A program made the position numbers and the translations under genes. Below, in pieces: positions 9,725 to 20,521 of a stretch of DNA of 64,000 nt. Source of the stretch: Desulfosarcina alkanivorans (GTDB lineage: Bacteria > Desulfobacterota > Desulfobacteria > Desulfobacterales > Desulfosarcinaceae); assembly GCF_009688945.1 (NCBI RefSeq), contig NZ_AP021874.1, positions 3,286,001-3,350,000 of the forward strand. The letters are read 5' to 3'. Position 1 is the first letter of the stretch, and each line of letters starts with the position of its first letter. The notes beneath the pieces were generated by a model that saw only the letters and a list, made by a program, of their open reading frames with translations, did no database searches and was not told where the DNA came from.

Positions 9725-10543
9725 ATGGCCCTCTGGAACAACCCCCGCTGGTTTGACAACAAGAAGCGACAGGAACAGCTGGACGACCACATCCGCGCCA
9801 CCGGCAAGGCCCGCTTCGGCCTCCGTGAGTTCGAAGAGGACCAAAAGGCCGATGCCGTGCGCGTGCACTTCGACCGGGTGGCCCCCAAATACGACTTCAT
9901 GAACTCCCTGCTCAGCTTCGGCATTCAGCACGCCTGGAAGCGCGCCGCCGTGCGCATGCTCGGCGTCGGTCCCGGGGACCGGGTGCTGGACGTCTGCGGC
10001 GGCACCGGCGACCTGGCCATCCTGGCGGCCCGGCGCACCGGACCGGCGGGACAGGTGACCATCTACGACATCAATTACGCCATGATCCGGGCAGGCCGCC
10101 ACAAGATCGATCCCTTCCCCTCGCGATCCCACATCAGCTACGTCCAGGGGGATGCCGAACGGATCAGCTTTCCCGACAACACCTTCGACTGTGCCATGGT
10201 GGGCTTCGGCATCCGCAACCTCACCCACCTGAGGCAGGGGTTTTCCGAGATGGTGAGAACACTCAAGCCCGGCGGGCGCTTCCTGTGCCTGGAGTTCTCA
10301 CAGCCCACCAACCCCCTATTCCGAAGCCTTTACGATTTCTACTCGTTCAATATCATGCCGGCTCTGGGCCAGCTGCTGGCCGGATCGGCCGAATCCTACG
10401 CCTGCCTGCCCGAAACCATCCGCATGTTCCCCCTGCCCGACGAACTGGCGGCCATGCTGGCCGACGTCGGGCTGCGCAATGTGCGTTGGAAGGCGATGAC
10501 CAATGGAATCAGTGTGGCCCATGTGGGTACAAAATCAGAATAG
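9725..10543 (+). CDS. UbiE/MenG-family quinone C-methyltransferase
   Basis: A 272-residue SAM methyltransferase of the UbiE/COQ5/MenG family, which adds the ring methyl group in menaquinone or ubiquinone synthesis. Family signatures are VAPKYDFMNSLLSFG near residue 55, motif I DVCGGTGDLA, MVGFGIRNL, and LKPGGRFLCLEFSQP. About 45 extra residues precede the usual start. A good ribosome site (AGGAAAGGA) precedes the ATG. The gene is convergent with a UbiA-like prenyltransferase, with a fold-back repeat between them. Confidence 0.88.
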   Translation: MALWNNPRWFDNKKRQEQLDDHIRATGKARFGLREFEEDQKADAVRVHFDRVAPKYDFMNSLLSFGIQHAWKRAAVRMLGVGPGDRVLDVCGGTGDLAILAARRTGPAGQVTIYDINYAMIRAGRHKIDPFPSRSHISYVQGDAERISFPDNTFDCAMVGFGIRNLTHLRQGFSEMVRTLKPGGRFLCLEFSQPTNPLFRSLYDFYSFNIMPALGQLLAGSAESYACLPETIRMFPLPDELAAMLADVGLRNVRWKAMTNGISVAHVGTKSE

Positions 10544-10657
10544 GCATCTTGCGGTCCATATCGGCGTTCTCCCAAGGCTAAGAAAAGGGTTCGAGGATCA
10601 GAGGGGTCCAAGGGGTCGAGTGAAGGAATTCTGCCAATCTTGAATGGCGATGCAGCC

Positions 10658-10780
10658 ATCGATGGCAGGTTGGAGTTCAGATCAAGGCCGCAGGGTTATT
10701 GGAACCGGAGGCGTAGCTGCGCTAGGTTGAGGATTGCAATAACCCGAGAACGCGGATATGGGCCCCAACCTGCCATCGAT
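10658..10780. repeat. Fold-back intergenic repeat, copy A
   Basis: A perfect 16-base inverted repeat bounds the element (ATCGATGGCAGGTTGG at 10658-10673 and its complement at 10765-10780). Inner perfect arms GGGTTATTG (10693-10701) and CAATAACCC (10737-10745) and a central TAGC-TGC-GCTA give one long hairpin. It lies exactly between two convergent genes and ends at the stop codon of the prenyltransferase. It could serve as a two-way terminator. Confidence 0.75.
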
Positions 10781-11727
10781 TAAAATATTAGAAGACGGAC
10801 CAGCACCACCCCAAACACACTCAACGGAAAATAGCTGGCCTTGTTGAACAGATCCATGGCCTGTTTGCGGTCGTTGGCGTCGACGAGCCTGAGGACCGGC
10901 AGCAGCAGCAGCCAGACCCCCATGGCGGCCAGGGCCAGCAGGTGAATGAAACCAAAGGTCAGCGGTGAGACCCACACCAGCAGAAAGGTAGACAGGAAGG
11001 CGGCCACCAGGCAGGCCAGTGCCAGCAGGCCGGCCCGTGCCGGGCCCAGTTTCACCGGAATGGTCCGGGCCCTGAAACGGCGGTCCTCTTCGATGTCGGT
11101 CCAGTCGTTGGGGATGTTCTGTCCGCCGATCTCCCAGAAGAAGATCCAGGCGAAGAGGACGAAGATAAAGAGTGCCGAGGGCTGGGGATTGACCGCATAA
11201 ACGGCGGCCACGGCACCCAGGGTCTTGACGATGCCGTTGATCAGCGCCCGCAGTGGCGTCACCCGCCACAGCAGGCAGTAAATCGCCTCCAGCAGGCCGC
11301 CGGCCAGAAAAATGTAGAAGCATACCGGGTTGAGCAGCCAGGCACCGATCATGGCCACCAGTGCCCATCCCCCCGCCCACAGGATGCCTTCGGGCAGGGT
11401 CAGGACGCCCCTGGCCAGCGGGTGGCGCATCAGCAGGCTGTCCAGGTCCATATAATCCTCGCCGCCGGCGTATTCACCTGCGCGGATTTTCTCCCGGTCC
11501 GCGCGATAGTCCACCAGATCGTTGAGGGCGTATACGGCCGTGTAGCCGGCAAAGACGGTAATCAGCCCCAGCAGGGTGGTCACCGGCGAGGGGAAATGCC
11601 CCAGGCACAGCAGCGCGGCCAGTGCCGGGGTGGCGATATCGATGATCCCGTGGGGGGTGCGGGAAAGGGCCAGGAACAGCTTCAGCCGCGGATGAGTCAG
11701 AATGGCTTGTAGAGTCATTGTTTTCAT
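10780..11727 (-). CDS. UbiA-family prenyltransferase
   Basis: A 315-residue integral membrane protein with about eight or nine hydrophobic segments. It carries the two Asp-rich motifs that bind Mg-prenyl diphosphate: NDLVDYRADR (near residue 69) and DWTDIEEDRRF (near residue 210). The family attaches polyprenyl chains to aromatic acids or related acceptors (UbiA, MenA, others). Which acceptor is used cannot be told. The neighbouring UbiG- and UbiE-like genes point to a respiratory quinone. Confidence 0.85.
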   Translation of the reverse strand: MKTMTLQAILTHPRLKLFLALSRTPHGIIDIATPALAALLCLGHFPSPVTTLLGLITVFAGYTAVYALNDLVDYRADREKIRAGEYAGGEDYMDLDSLLMRHPLARGVLTLPEGILWAGGWALVAMIGAWLLNPVCFYIFLAGGLLEAIYCLLWRVTPLRALINGIVKTLGAVAAVYAVNPQPSALFIFVLFAWIFFWEIGGQNIPNDWTDIEEDRRFRARTIPVKLGPARAGLLALACLVAAFLSTFLLVWVSPLTFGFIHLLALAAMGVWLLLLPVLRLVDANDRKQAMDLFNKASYFPLSVFGVVLVRLLIF

Positions 11728-12115
11728 GCTGCCGGTTAATGGGTTTGGGTGTTGGATTCAAGATCGCTGCAAATTGTCAGAATCGTAATGATTTGTCAAT
11801 TTCAAGCTGAAGGGCCAACGAAAATCCGGTGTCCACGCCCGAACCGGTAAGGTCCTTATCGATTCATTCCCCGGCCGAATCGATTTTCGCCTCTGATAAG
11901 CCGTGATCGACGGTGGCTGCGCGAGGTTCATTTTCATTTCATTCGCGCAGTTATCGGGCAGTCATGCCGATGGCCCGTTCTGTTATGCCTTTTTTTTCAA
12001 ATTCTGCATCTGTACTTAATTGCGCGAAGGTGATAGGCCCTTGTTCCATCCGCCGGGATAGGCTGTCTTGTCCCTGCCTGAATGCCGGCGGACAACCAAC
12101 GAAGAGGAATCCGCA
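11728..12115. other. Intergenic gap with a possible gene remnant
   Basis: About 390 bases between divergent genes. On the minus strand, codons from about 12051 down to 11954 read MEQGPITFAQLSTDAEF and onward for some 32 residues before a stop. The frame is also open upstream. The composition is protein-like but the fragment is not recognised; it may be the tail of a lost gene. Nothing else is seen. Confidence 0.3.
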
Positions 12116-13030
12116 TTGATCAGAAATCTGTCACTGTATGCCGTTACGGTGCTGGTCTGGGGATCGACCTGGCTGGGCATCAAATTTCAACTGGGGGATG
12201 TGGATCCGATGGTATCCGTGATCTACCGGTTCACCCTGGCATCGATCCTGCTGATCGCCTGGTGCGGGTTGCGCGGGCTTCCCATGCGCTTTTCCACGCG
12301 AGACCACCTGTTCATCGCCCTGCAGGGGGCCTGCCTGTTTGCGCTCAACTACTGGCTCTTCTACCTGGCCGAGGTGCACCTGACCAGCGGCATCGTGGCG
12401 GTGATGTTTTCCACCATCGTCTTCTGGAACATTCTCAACGGCCGCATCTTTGTGAAAACCCCGGTGCGGGCCAACGTGATCTGCGGCGCATGCCTGGGCA
12501 TCTGCGGCATCGGCCTGGTGTTCTGGCCGGAACTGTCCGGCTTCAGCCTGGCCCACGATGGCTTCAAGGGGTTCGTGCTCAGCATGGCGGCCACCCTTCT
12601 GGCCTCCTTCGGCAACATCCTGTCTGTCCGCAACCAGCGCCACGGCCTGCCGGTGGTCCAGACCAACGCCTTTGGCATGGCCTACGGCACCCTGCTCATG
12701 CTGGCGGCGGCCCTGATCGCGGGAAAGCCCTTCACCTTCGATCCGTCCGCCCCCTATGTGATCTCCCTGCTCTACCTGGCCCTGTTCGGTTCGGTGATCG
12801 CCTTCGGCTGCTACCTGACCCTGGTGGGCAAGATCGGTGCGGACCGGGCGTCATATGCCACCCTTTTGTTTCCCATCATCGCCCTGATCATCTCCACCCT
12901 CTTCGAGGGCTACCGGTGGTCGCCGCCTGCCGTGGCGGGCGTGGCCGTTATCCTGGCAGGCAATGCCCTCTCGCTGGCAAAAGTAAACCTGCCGGACATT
13001 CGCGCACGGCTTGCGATGAAAAGCGGCTGA
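12116..13030 (+). CDS. EamA-family (DMT) transporter
   Basis: A 304-residue inner-membrane protein with ten predicted membrane helices arranged as two EamA repeats. The first begins VLVWGSTWLGIKF and the second around residue 150 (GFVLSMAATLLASFGNILSVRNQ). The family exports amino acids or other metabolites; the substrate is unknown. I chose the TTG at 12116, preceded by GAGGA, because the upstream ATG at 12068 adds a polar tail before the first helix. It appears to be a single-gene unit. Confidence 0.85.
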   Translation: MIRNLSLYAVTVLVWGSTWLGIKFQLGDVDPMVSVIYRFTLASILLIAWCGLRGLPMRFSTRDHLFIALQGACLFALNYWLFYLAEVHLTSGIVAVMFSTIVFWNILNGRIFVKTPVRANVICGACLGICGIGLVFWPELSGFSLAHDGFKGFVLSMAATLLASFGNILSVRNQRHGLPVVQTNAFGMAYGTLLMLAAALIAGKPFTFDPSAPYVISLLYLALFGSVIAFGCYLTLVGKIGADRASYATLLFPIIALIISTLFEGYRWSPPAVAGVAVILAGNALSLAKVNLPDIRARLAMKSG

Positions 13031-13332
13031 GAATCGCATGGAGGCGGATACCTGCCCTGACCGATACTTGACGAGATTAATCCGGCTTCACCGCGCTTTG
13101 GAAATTGGGGGTGGCAACGCTGTGGTCAACTGGCAGCGGAATGAGTGGACACAATACGCAGGAATGACGGCCGGGCGAGGCATTTAATCGCCGGAGCACT
13201 TTATTCAGGCTCGCATCTGATTCGGTTCAGGCTGGAAAAGACAGTCCGGCGCTGCCGTTTTGGCCCCGGGCTGTCTTAAAACGGTATCCCCAGATGCGGA
13301 GTTGTTATTTCCGGGGCACTTTCATGCGTGAA
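13031..13332. other. Gene-free gap
   Basis: About 300 bases following the EamA gene, with no gene, repeat or clear terminator seen. Confidence 0.4.
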
Positions 13333-13539
13333 TTATTCAAGTTTAAACGATACTTTCACCCTGGTCCTGTAGCCAACAATCCTGTTATCTTCCAGACGCA
13401 TATCCATTTTGACAACTTCGGCTATGCGCATATCGCGAACAGATTTATCAACAGCGGCGACAGCAGCCTTGGCAGCATCCTCTCATGAAGTTTCAGCAAA
13501 ACCGACAACTTCAATTACTTTGTAAACGCTTTCTTCCAT
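13333..13539 (-). pseudogene. Dodecin gene with an in-frame UGA
   Basis: The 68-codon frame from the ATG at 13539 (ribosome site GGAGAGGG) reads as a dodecin, the small flavin-storage protein that forms dodecameric shells. It starts MEESVYKVIEVVGFAET, continues DMRIAEVVKMDMRLEDN, and ends VKVSFKLE. Codon 19 is TGA (13483-13485) in the segment TS-stop-EDAAKAA. Many dodecins have tryptophan there (SWEDA or SWEEA), so a single TGG to TGA change explains it. No SECIS-like hairpin follows. Either the gene is inactive, the stop is read through, or the base call is wrong. The surrounding DNA is AT-richer than the neighbours. Confidence 0.8.
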
Positions 13540-13966
13540 AGCCCTCTCCTTTCAAAGTTTAAATGGATGACTAAAAATTGACCAACAACTTTTGTGCCAA
13601 CACCAACAAAAGTGAGAACATGTGTAACAAACAGAAATAATGATAAAAATTATAAGTTAACAGGATCCACAGCCAAGATCGCAGCAGATGTGTGTCAGTT
13701 ATTTTCCAGGCTGTCTGAGAATTTTTCTCTCAAACAAAGGTCCCTATTGGAAGTAATGGCAGGAAAAATGGGCACAACGGCAAATACAAAAGACAAGCGA
13801 TTTAATCTTTCAGGGGGTTGATTGGGAGACAGGTCCGTATGGCGTGGTATGTTTTTAAGTCCTTATCTTCATTTCATTCTGATTGCAGAGGTATTGAGAT
13901 CATTCCAAGGAGGGGCAAATTACAGGTAACACCGCCCGAGGTTTTGGAATCAAGTAAATCTTGTTT
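13540..13966. other. AT-rich gap
   Basis: About 430 bases between the dodecin start and the thioesterase end. It contains only short plus-strand frames without recognisable domains. Promoter elements for the dodecin gene are expected near 13560-13620, but none stands out. Confidence 0.4.
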
Positions 13967-14461
13967 TCAGGGGTGGGTGGGTGACCTTCGCTTTTTGACG
14001 AACGACCCAAGTCCGCCCTGGAAATCTTGATTAACATTCTTTTCAAGATTGGTAATCTGCGCCCTTATTTCATCAGGGATGGCTGCTTTTTTATTTTCAT
14101 TATAGTTAAATGAAACCAGCATCCCTTCACCCAACGCAGCAATATTCTTGTGTTTATGACTAACCACCAAGTACTTCATTAAAAAACGGTCGTTTTCTAT
14201 TACATCCACTTTTGCTCCGACGCTTACATGATCGGGATAAGTTAACGGGATTTTGAACTTGCAGTGCGTGTTTGCGAGAATGGGCCCGATACCGGTTTTT
14301 ATCATTTGTTCGTTAAAATGAATTTTTTCGAAATATGCAATGCGGGCACTTTCAAAGTACTTGAAATAATTTATGTTGTTAACATGCTGGAAGGCATCCA
14401 TGTCACCCCATGCTATTGGTATTTCGATTATCACCGGATAATTTTTTAGCAGGTTTTGCAT
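13967..14461 (-). CDS. Acyl-CoA thioesterase, hotdog fold (4HBT/YbgC type)
   Basis: A 164-residue single-domain hotdog protein. The signature WGDMDAFQHVNNINYFKYFE near residue 18 is the catalytic Asp-containing turn of 4-hydroxybenzoyl-CoA thioesterase-type enzymes. It would hydrolyse an acyl-CoA thioester in the cytoplasm; the acyl group is unknown. Codon use is clearly AT-richer than in flanking genes. With the broken dodecin beside it, this suggests a patch of different origin. The last 15 residues (KKRRSPTHP) look like read-out into non-coding sequence. Confidence 0.85.
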   Translation of the reverse strand: MQNLLKNYPVIIEIPIAWGDMDAFQHVNNINYFKYFESARIAYFEKIHFNEQMIKTGIGPILANTHCKFKIPLTYPDHVSVGAKVDVIENDRFLMKYLVVSHKHKNIAALGEGMLVSFNYNENKKAAIPDEIRAQITNLEKNVNQDFQGGLGSFVKKRRSPTHP

Positions 14462-14631
14462 TTTAGCTCCGATTTTTTCAAAATTATACAGTCCTCGAAG
14501 TCATCCTATTCGCAGCCAGGAAAAATAAGGCGAGGCGGGCCCGCCTGCGCAGCAGGCCCACAGTGTCCCAACGAATGCATCTGGTTCGGGCCCACCGCCT
14601 TCCGCCTGCTGAATCTGATTCGGCAAGTGTC

Positions 14632-14842
14632 TCATTTCAACGACCCTCTCAGCAGATTTAGCAAACCATGATGATCGGTGATGTGCAATCCTGTGAGCAG
14701 CCCCTGGATTAAAGCGACCCCGGCCACAATGAACACGACTGGACCCAGGCTTACGATCCCCAGGAATAGATCGATTGCCCCCCAATGCAACACCCAGTAT
14801 TCCGGAAGCGCACAAAAGCCATGGAACATAGGCCGCGAACAT
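14632..14842 (-). pseudogene. Small two-helix membrane protein with a frameshift in a G6 run
   Basis: From the ATG at 14842, preceded by AGGAAGGAG, the frame reads MFAAYVPWLLCASGILGVALG and is then lost. The frame one base over continues AIDLFLGIVSLGPVVFIVAG and ends LLNLLRGSLK at 14632. The switch falls in a run of six G on the minus strand (C6 at 14778-14783). Five G would join both parts into a normal 69-residue protein with two membrane helices. It is therefore a frameshifted gene, a phase-variable gene, a +1 slippage site, or a homopolymer sequencing error. No family is recognised. Confidence 0.6.
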
Positions 14843-15269
14843 AGGTTCTCTCCTTCCTGATCCACTGTTTACAATTAATCATTTTGCACGACCCAATACA
14901 GATTGAGAGTATCCTCAAAATTCTGGAATTGTCAATTACCGGTCAACGGCTGACCGTCCAACATTTTTTCACAATCGCACGGTGCATTCAGGTGTTGATT
15001 CAATGTGTCGTTTCCGATCCAGCCCAACCCGAAGTCGATCGGTCGCCATGCCCCGATCAGGAAACCTCAAGGTCAAAACGTGCCGACGAAGGGAGCCACG
15101 GCTGAAACGAAGGCCCGATCTGCAATGGTTGCCTAAGCATCATTTTTGTATAATGATCAGGAGGTACGTTTGCTTCAACTGCGAAATCCCCGACGCTGCA
15201 GAAGCCGGAAGCGCAAGCGACGCGTTAATACAAGATTGGGGTATGTCCGATTTCAGAGGAACCGTGCTC
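14843..15269. other. Intergenic gap
   Basis: About 430 bases between divergently read genes. The reading frame of the kinase gene is open upstream to 14982, but that part has no ribosome site or domain. The stretch probably holds the promoters of the kinase and of the small membrane protein. Confidence 0.4.
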
Positions 15270-17216
<1,947 letters not shown>

Positions 17217-17646
17217 CGCGATCCCCATCCGCAAAGGCGGCCTGCATCGGCTGCCGCCCCGGAGCGTCAGGTGCAGCCTTATGGCGGCAGGGGGTCCGAG
17301 CAATCTTCCCTGCTTGCCGAAAATCTTCTTTTTCCCTATATAACCGATTGGTTAAGCGTCTCCCGGACCCTTTCAACCGGCTGCATCCGCATCCCTGAAG
17401 GTGCCGCTTTCAGGCGTCACCGTCCTGCCCCGCCGGCTCCGCCACGGCTAGACATCTATCTGATATTATATCATTTTTTTACACAGATGACCGTGGCACA
17501 CCCCTTGCTGTTTAAAGTTCCGTTTGGAGATAACCTGTGGTTTCCGACCTGGACGAAGGCGGGCCGCACGATGACTGACTGGCGGGCAAGACGGAACGGG
17601 GCCCGCCCGTCACCAACGCACCATACGATTACCAAAGGAGGAAGTG
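17217..17646. other. Regulatory region upstream of the exporter operon
   Basis: A 430-base gap that holds the sigma-54 promoter at 17494-17509 and, upstream, the dyad TAACC-GATT-GGTTA at 17341-17354. The dyad lies about 140 bases before the -24 element, a usual distance for an activator site. Assigning it to the response regulator is a guess. Confidence 0.45.
17494..17509 (+). promoter_or_regulatory. Sigma-54 (RpoN) promoter
   Basis: TGGCAC (17494-17499), five bases, then TTGCT (17505-17509). The GG and GC dinucleotides are separated by exactly ten bases, as required for the -24/-12 elements. Transcription would start near 17520 and read into the exporter gene at 17647. Confidence 0.8.
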
Positions 17647-19410
17647 ATGGCAGAAAAGCCAGACGGCCAAGTCGTCAGGGACATCGGCAAATGGGAGTGG
17701 TCCGAACTGTGGAAGAAGGAAGACTGGTGGGCCATCTGGCTCGGGTTCTTCATCCTCCTGGCAGGCATCGTACTCTATTTCCCCCAGTCCGGGGCCGTGA
17801 AATCGAAACTGATGTCGGCCGAGGCCAACTATTCCCAAGCGGCCCAGCGCACCGACCAGTTCAAGACCATCGCCTGGTACCAGTTGTATGATGCCAAGAA
17901 AAAGGTCAAAGCCAAAGATATTGCCGCCGGTAAATGGATGTCCACCTTTTCGAAAAAAACCCACAGCTGGACGGCCAATCCCCTGGACGCTTTTTTCATG
18001 AGCAAGGAAAAGGCGGATGCCAAAAAAGCCAAGGCCGTCGCCAAGTATGACAGGGCCAAAGCCTCTGCCGCCGAAGCCCTGGCCCTGGCCACGGCCGCCG
18101 AAACCGCTGCCGAAGCGGCCGGATTCAGCGATGCGGCCCTCAACGGCCAGGCCAAGGCCGCCATCGGCGCGTGGCGCGACGCCCACCTGGCGGCCAGCAA
18201 CGCCAAAAAGAAAACCAAGGCGGCCCCCTACAACCAGATCGGCTGGCTGATCTTTCTGGGCGCCAGTTTCGCCGTCTTCTTCGGCATCGGCATGAAGGCC
18301 ATGGGCAAGGATTTCGGCAAGTTCGTCGTCGGGTTCATCTTCGTCTTCCTGGTGGCCGTGCTCGCCTACCTGGCCAGCAGCCAGGCCACCATGAAGCACT
18401 ACGGCATCGGCTATGCCGCCTGGGCGATCTTCTTCGGCATGCTGATCTCCAACACGGTCGGAACCCCCAAGTGGGCCATGCCGGCCGTGCAGACCGAGTA
18501 CTACATCAAGACCGGCCTGGTGCTCCTGGGCGCCAAGATCCTGTTTGAAAAGATCATCACCATCGGCACCGCGGGCATCTTCGTGGCCTGGGTGGTCACG
18601 CCCACGGTCTGGTTCGTCACCTACTGGTTCGGCCAGAAGATCGTCAAAATGCCTTCGAAACGGCTCAACGCCACCATCTGTTCGGACATGTCGGTGTGCG
18701 GCGTCTCCGCGGCCATCGCCACGGCGGCGGCCTGTAAGGCCAAAAAAGAGGAGCTGACCCTTTCCGTGGGCCTCTCCCTGGTCTTCACCTCCATCATGAT
18801 GATCCTCATGCCGGCCGTGATCAAGTCCACCTTTCCCGTGGACAAACAGCTGATCCTGGGCGGCGCCTGGATGGGCGGCACCATCGACGCCACCGGCGCC
18901 GTGGCCGCTGCCGGCGCGTTCCTGGGCGAGAAAGCCCTCTACGTGGCCGCCACCATCAAGATGATCCAGAACGTGCTCATCGGCGTGATCGCCTTTTTCG
19001 TGGCCCTGTACTTCACCACCCGGGTGGAAGCCGCGGAAACGGGCCACAAGGTCGGCGCCATCGAGATCTGGTACCGGTTCCCCAAGTTCGTCCTCGGTTT
19101 CATCGGCGCCTCGATCATCTTCAGCCTGGTCTACACCAGCTTCAACAGCCAGATGGGGGGAATGGGGCCGGCAATGATCGACCAGGGGGTCATCAAGGGC
19201 ATGAGCGACCTGTTCCGCGGGTGGTTCTTCTGCCTCTCCTTCGTAAGCATCGGCCTGGCCACCAACTTCAGGGAACTGAAAGAGCACCTGGTGGGCGGGA
19301 AGCCGTTCATCCTTTACGTATTCGGGCAGTCCTTCAACCTGATGCTGACCCTGGTGGTTGCCTACATCATGTTCTACGTGGTCTTCCCCGAGTTGACCGC
19401 CACCATCTAA
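17647..19410 (+). CDS. PSE-family (YeiH-like, UPF0324) putative sulfate/anion exporter
   Basis: A 587-residue membrane protein. The first helix is at about residues 28-48. Next comes an Ala/Lys-rich soluble stretch (about 50-195, with [19 protein letters not shown]), probably coiled coil, which ordinary YeiH proteins lack. The rest follows the family (PF03601): [45 protein letters not shown], and [21 protein letters not shown]. The family is annotated as sulfate or sulfite exporters but is little studied. A strong ribosome site (AAAGGAGGAAG) precedes the ATG. It is the first gene behind the sigma-54 promoter, followed by two small membrane proteins. Confidence 0.85.
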   Translation: MAEKPDGQVVRDIGKWEWSELWKKEDWWAIWLGFFILLAGIVLYFPQSGAVKSKLMSAEANYSQAAQRTDQFKTIAWYQLYDAKKKVKAKDIAAGKWMSTFSKKTHSWTANPLDAFFMSKEKADAKKAKAVAKYDRAKASAAEALALATAAETAAEAAGFSDAALNGQAKAAIGAWRDAHLAASNAKKKTKAAPYNQIGWLIFLGASFAVFFGIGMKAMGKDFGKFVVGFIFVFLVAVLAYLASSQATMKHYGIGYAAWAIFFGMLISNTVGTPKWAMPAVQTEYYIKTGLVLLGAKILFEKIITIGTAGIFVAWVVTPTVWFVTYWFGQKIVKMPSKRLNATICSDMSVCGVSAAIATAAACKAKKEELTLSVGLSLVFTSIMMILMPAVIKSTFPVDKQLILGGAWMGGTIDATGAVAAAGAFLGEKALYVAATIKMIQNVLIGVIAFFVALYFTTRVEAAETGHKVGAIEIWYRFPKFVLGFIGASIIFSLVYTSFNSQMGGMGPAMIDQGVIKGMSDLFRGWFFCLSFVSIGLATNFRELKEHLVGGKPFILYVFGQSFNLMLTLVVAYIMFYVVFPELTATI

Positions 19411-19432
19411 AGGATATACAGTAAACGTCGTA

Positions 19433-19462
19433 CTCCCCGGACGGCATTGCGCCGCCGGGGAG
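19433..19462 (+). other. Intercistronic hairpin
   Basis: CTCCCCGG (19433-19440) pairs perfectly with CCGGGGAG (19455-19462) between the exporter gene and the next gene. No T run follows, so it may set the relative mRNA levels rather than stop transcription. Confidence 0.5.
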
Positions 19463-19503
19463 CATTCCTCCAAAGGGCCACTATCGAAAGGGAGTCAATC
19501 CCG

Positions 19504-19854
19504 ATGAAATCGGCAACAACCACTGAAAACCGCCCCATGCCCCGCGTCAAGGCGTGGTCCATCCTGGGACTCACCTTGTTTTCGCTCTGGCTTTTCGGAG
19601 CGGCGGTGGGCCCCTGGCTGCAGCATCACATCTACAGCATGGACGACATCGTTCGGGTGATCGAAGAAAACGACATCGATTCCGGCGCCTATTTCTACAC
19701 CGAAATCGAAGGGGCCTACACCGGCGAAAAATACCTGCGACAATCCCTTGAAATGGGAGATCCGGACGAGTTCGGCCTGACATGGCCCTTTATTTCAGGC
19801 ATCGTCACCTGCCTGGTCATGCTGACCCTCGGCTTCCGGTACCTGCCCGAGTGA
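19504..19854 (+). CDS. Small two-helix membrane protein of unknown function
   Basis: A 116-residue protein with hydrophobic segments at about residues 19-38 and 92-112. The loop between them is acidic and aromatic (YSMDDIVRVIEENDID, FYTEIEGAYTGEKY). No known domain is recognised. It lies between the exporter and a third gene, five bases before the latter, so it is probably an accessory subunit of the exporter operon. The ATG at 19504 follows GAAAGGGAG. Confidence 0.65.
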   Translation: MKSATTTENRPMPRVKAWSILGLTLFSLWLFGAAVGPWLQHHIYSMDDIVRVIEENDIDSGAYFYTEIEGAYTGEKYLRQSLEMGDPDEFGLTWPFISGIVTCLVMLTLGFRYLPE

Positions 19855-19859
19855 CCCGG

Positions 19860-20450
19860 ATGACAGACACGCTGACATTGACCCGCAAACGGGATCTGAT
19901 CCTGGCGGTCGAAAAGCAGTTTGCGGCCCGGGTCTCCGCCCGGGTGATCGACAAGCCGAGGCTGGATGTCTGGATGATCCTGATCCCCGTCTTTTTCATC
20001 TTTTATTTCTGGCAGCTCAGGCGATACGCAAAAGGCCGCAGGACCTTCGCGGAAAAGTTTCTGATCACCCGGCAACGGGCCCTCGATGAAGCCCTGCGAG
20101 CCGCTGAATCCGGCAAAGGCCCGAACGTTGCGAACGTGGTCCAGGCCGCCGATATTCCGGATGAAATCAGGAAAGTTTACCGCCGCTGGGTGGCCCTGCT
20201 GGTCGACCACTACCATGACCTGATCAGGGCCCACGGCAGCAGCTACCCGACCCTGGTCCGGACCACCTATAAAAGCCGCAGCAACTACCTGCTTTTCCTC
20301 AACCGCCTCAACCAGGTGGAACGGGAATTCGATGCCGCCCTCAAGCCCCACCTCGACACACCCGCCGACAATGCCAGCGGCATCATCAAGCAGATGGAAG
20401 AAAGCACCGCCGGCATTCGTCGGGAGCTTGCCGAAGAGATCTTCCCATAA
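19860..20450 (+). CDS. Single-helix membrane-anchored protein of unknown function
   Basis: A 196-residue protein with one hydrophobic segment (about 38-56, VWMILIPVFFIFYFW) and a charged helical remainder. It ends in a likely coiled coil (GIIKQMEESTAGIRRELAEEIF). It starts five bases after the preceding stop, so the two are translationally linked. No family is recognised. Third gene of the sigma-54 operon with the PSE-type exporter. Confidence 0.65.
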   Translation: MTDTLTLTRKRDLILAVEKQFAARVSARVIDKPRLDVWMILIPVFFIFYFWQLRRYAKGRRTFAEKFLITRQRALDEALRAAESGKGPNVANVVQAADIPDEIRKVYRRWVALLVDHYHDLIRAHGSSYPTLVRTTYKSRSNYLLFLNRLNQVEREFDAALKPHLDTPADNASGIIKQMEESTAGIRRELAEEIFP

Positions 20451-20521
20451 TTATCTGATGGCTGGTGGCGACGCTGTCGCACTCCTGCCGCGCCATGCAT
20501 CGCCGCATGTCTGGTCTCGTC

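Noticed and set aside
13483..13485. The UGA in the dodecin gene as selenocysteine
   Set aside because: It falls at a Trp site, not at a Cys site, and no hairpin of SECIS type follows. A TGG to TGA change is simpler.
13594..13821. A 75-codon plus-strand frame in the AT-rich gap
   Set aside because: No ribosome site and no recognisable domain; the frame length is expected by chance.
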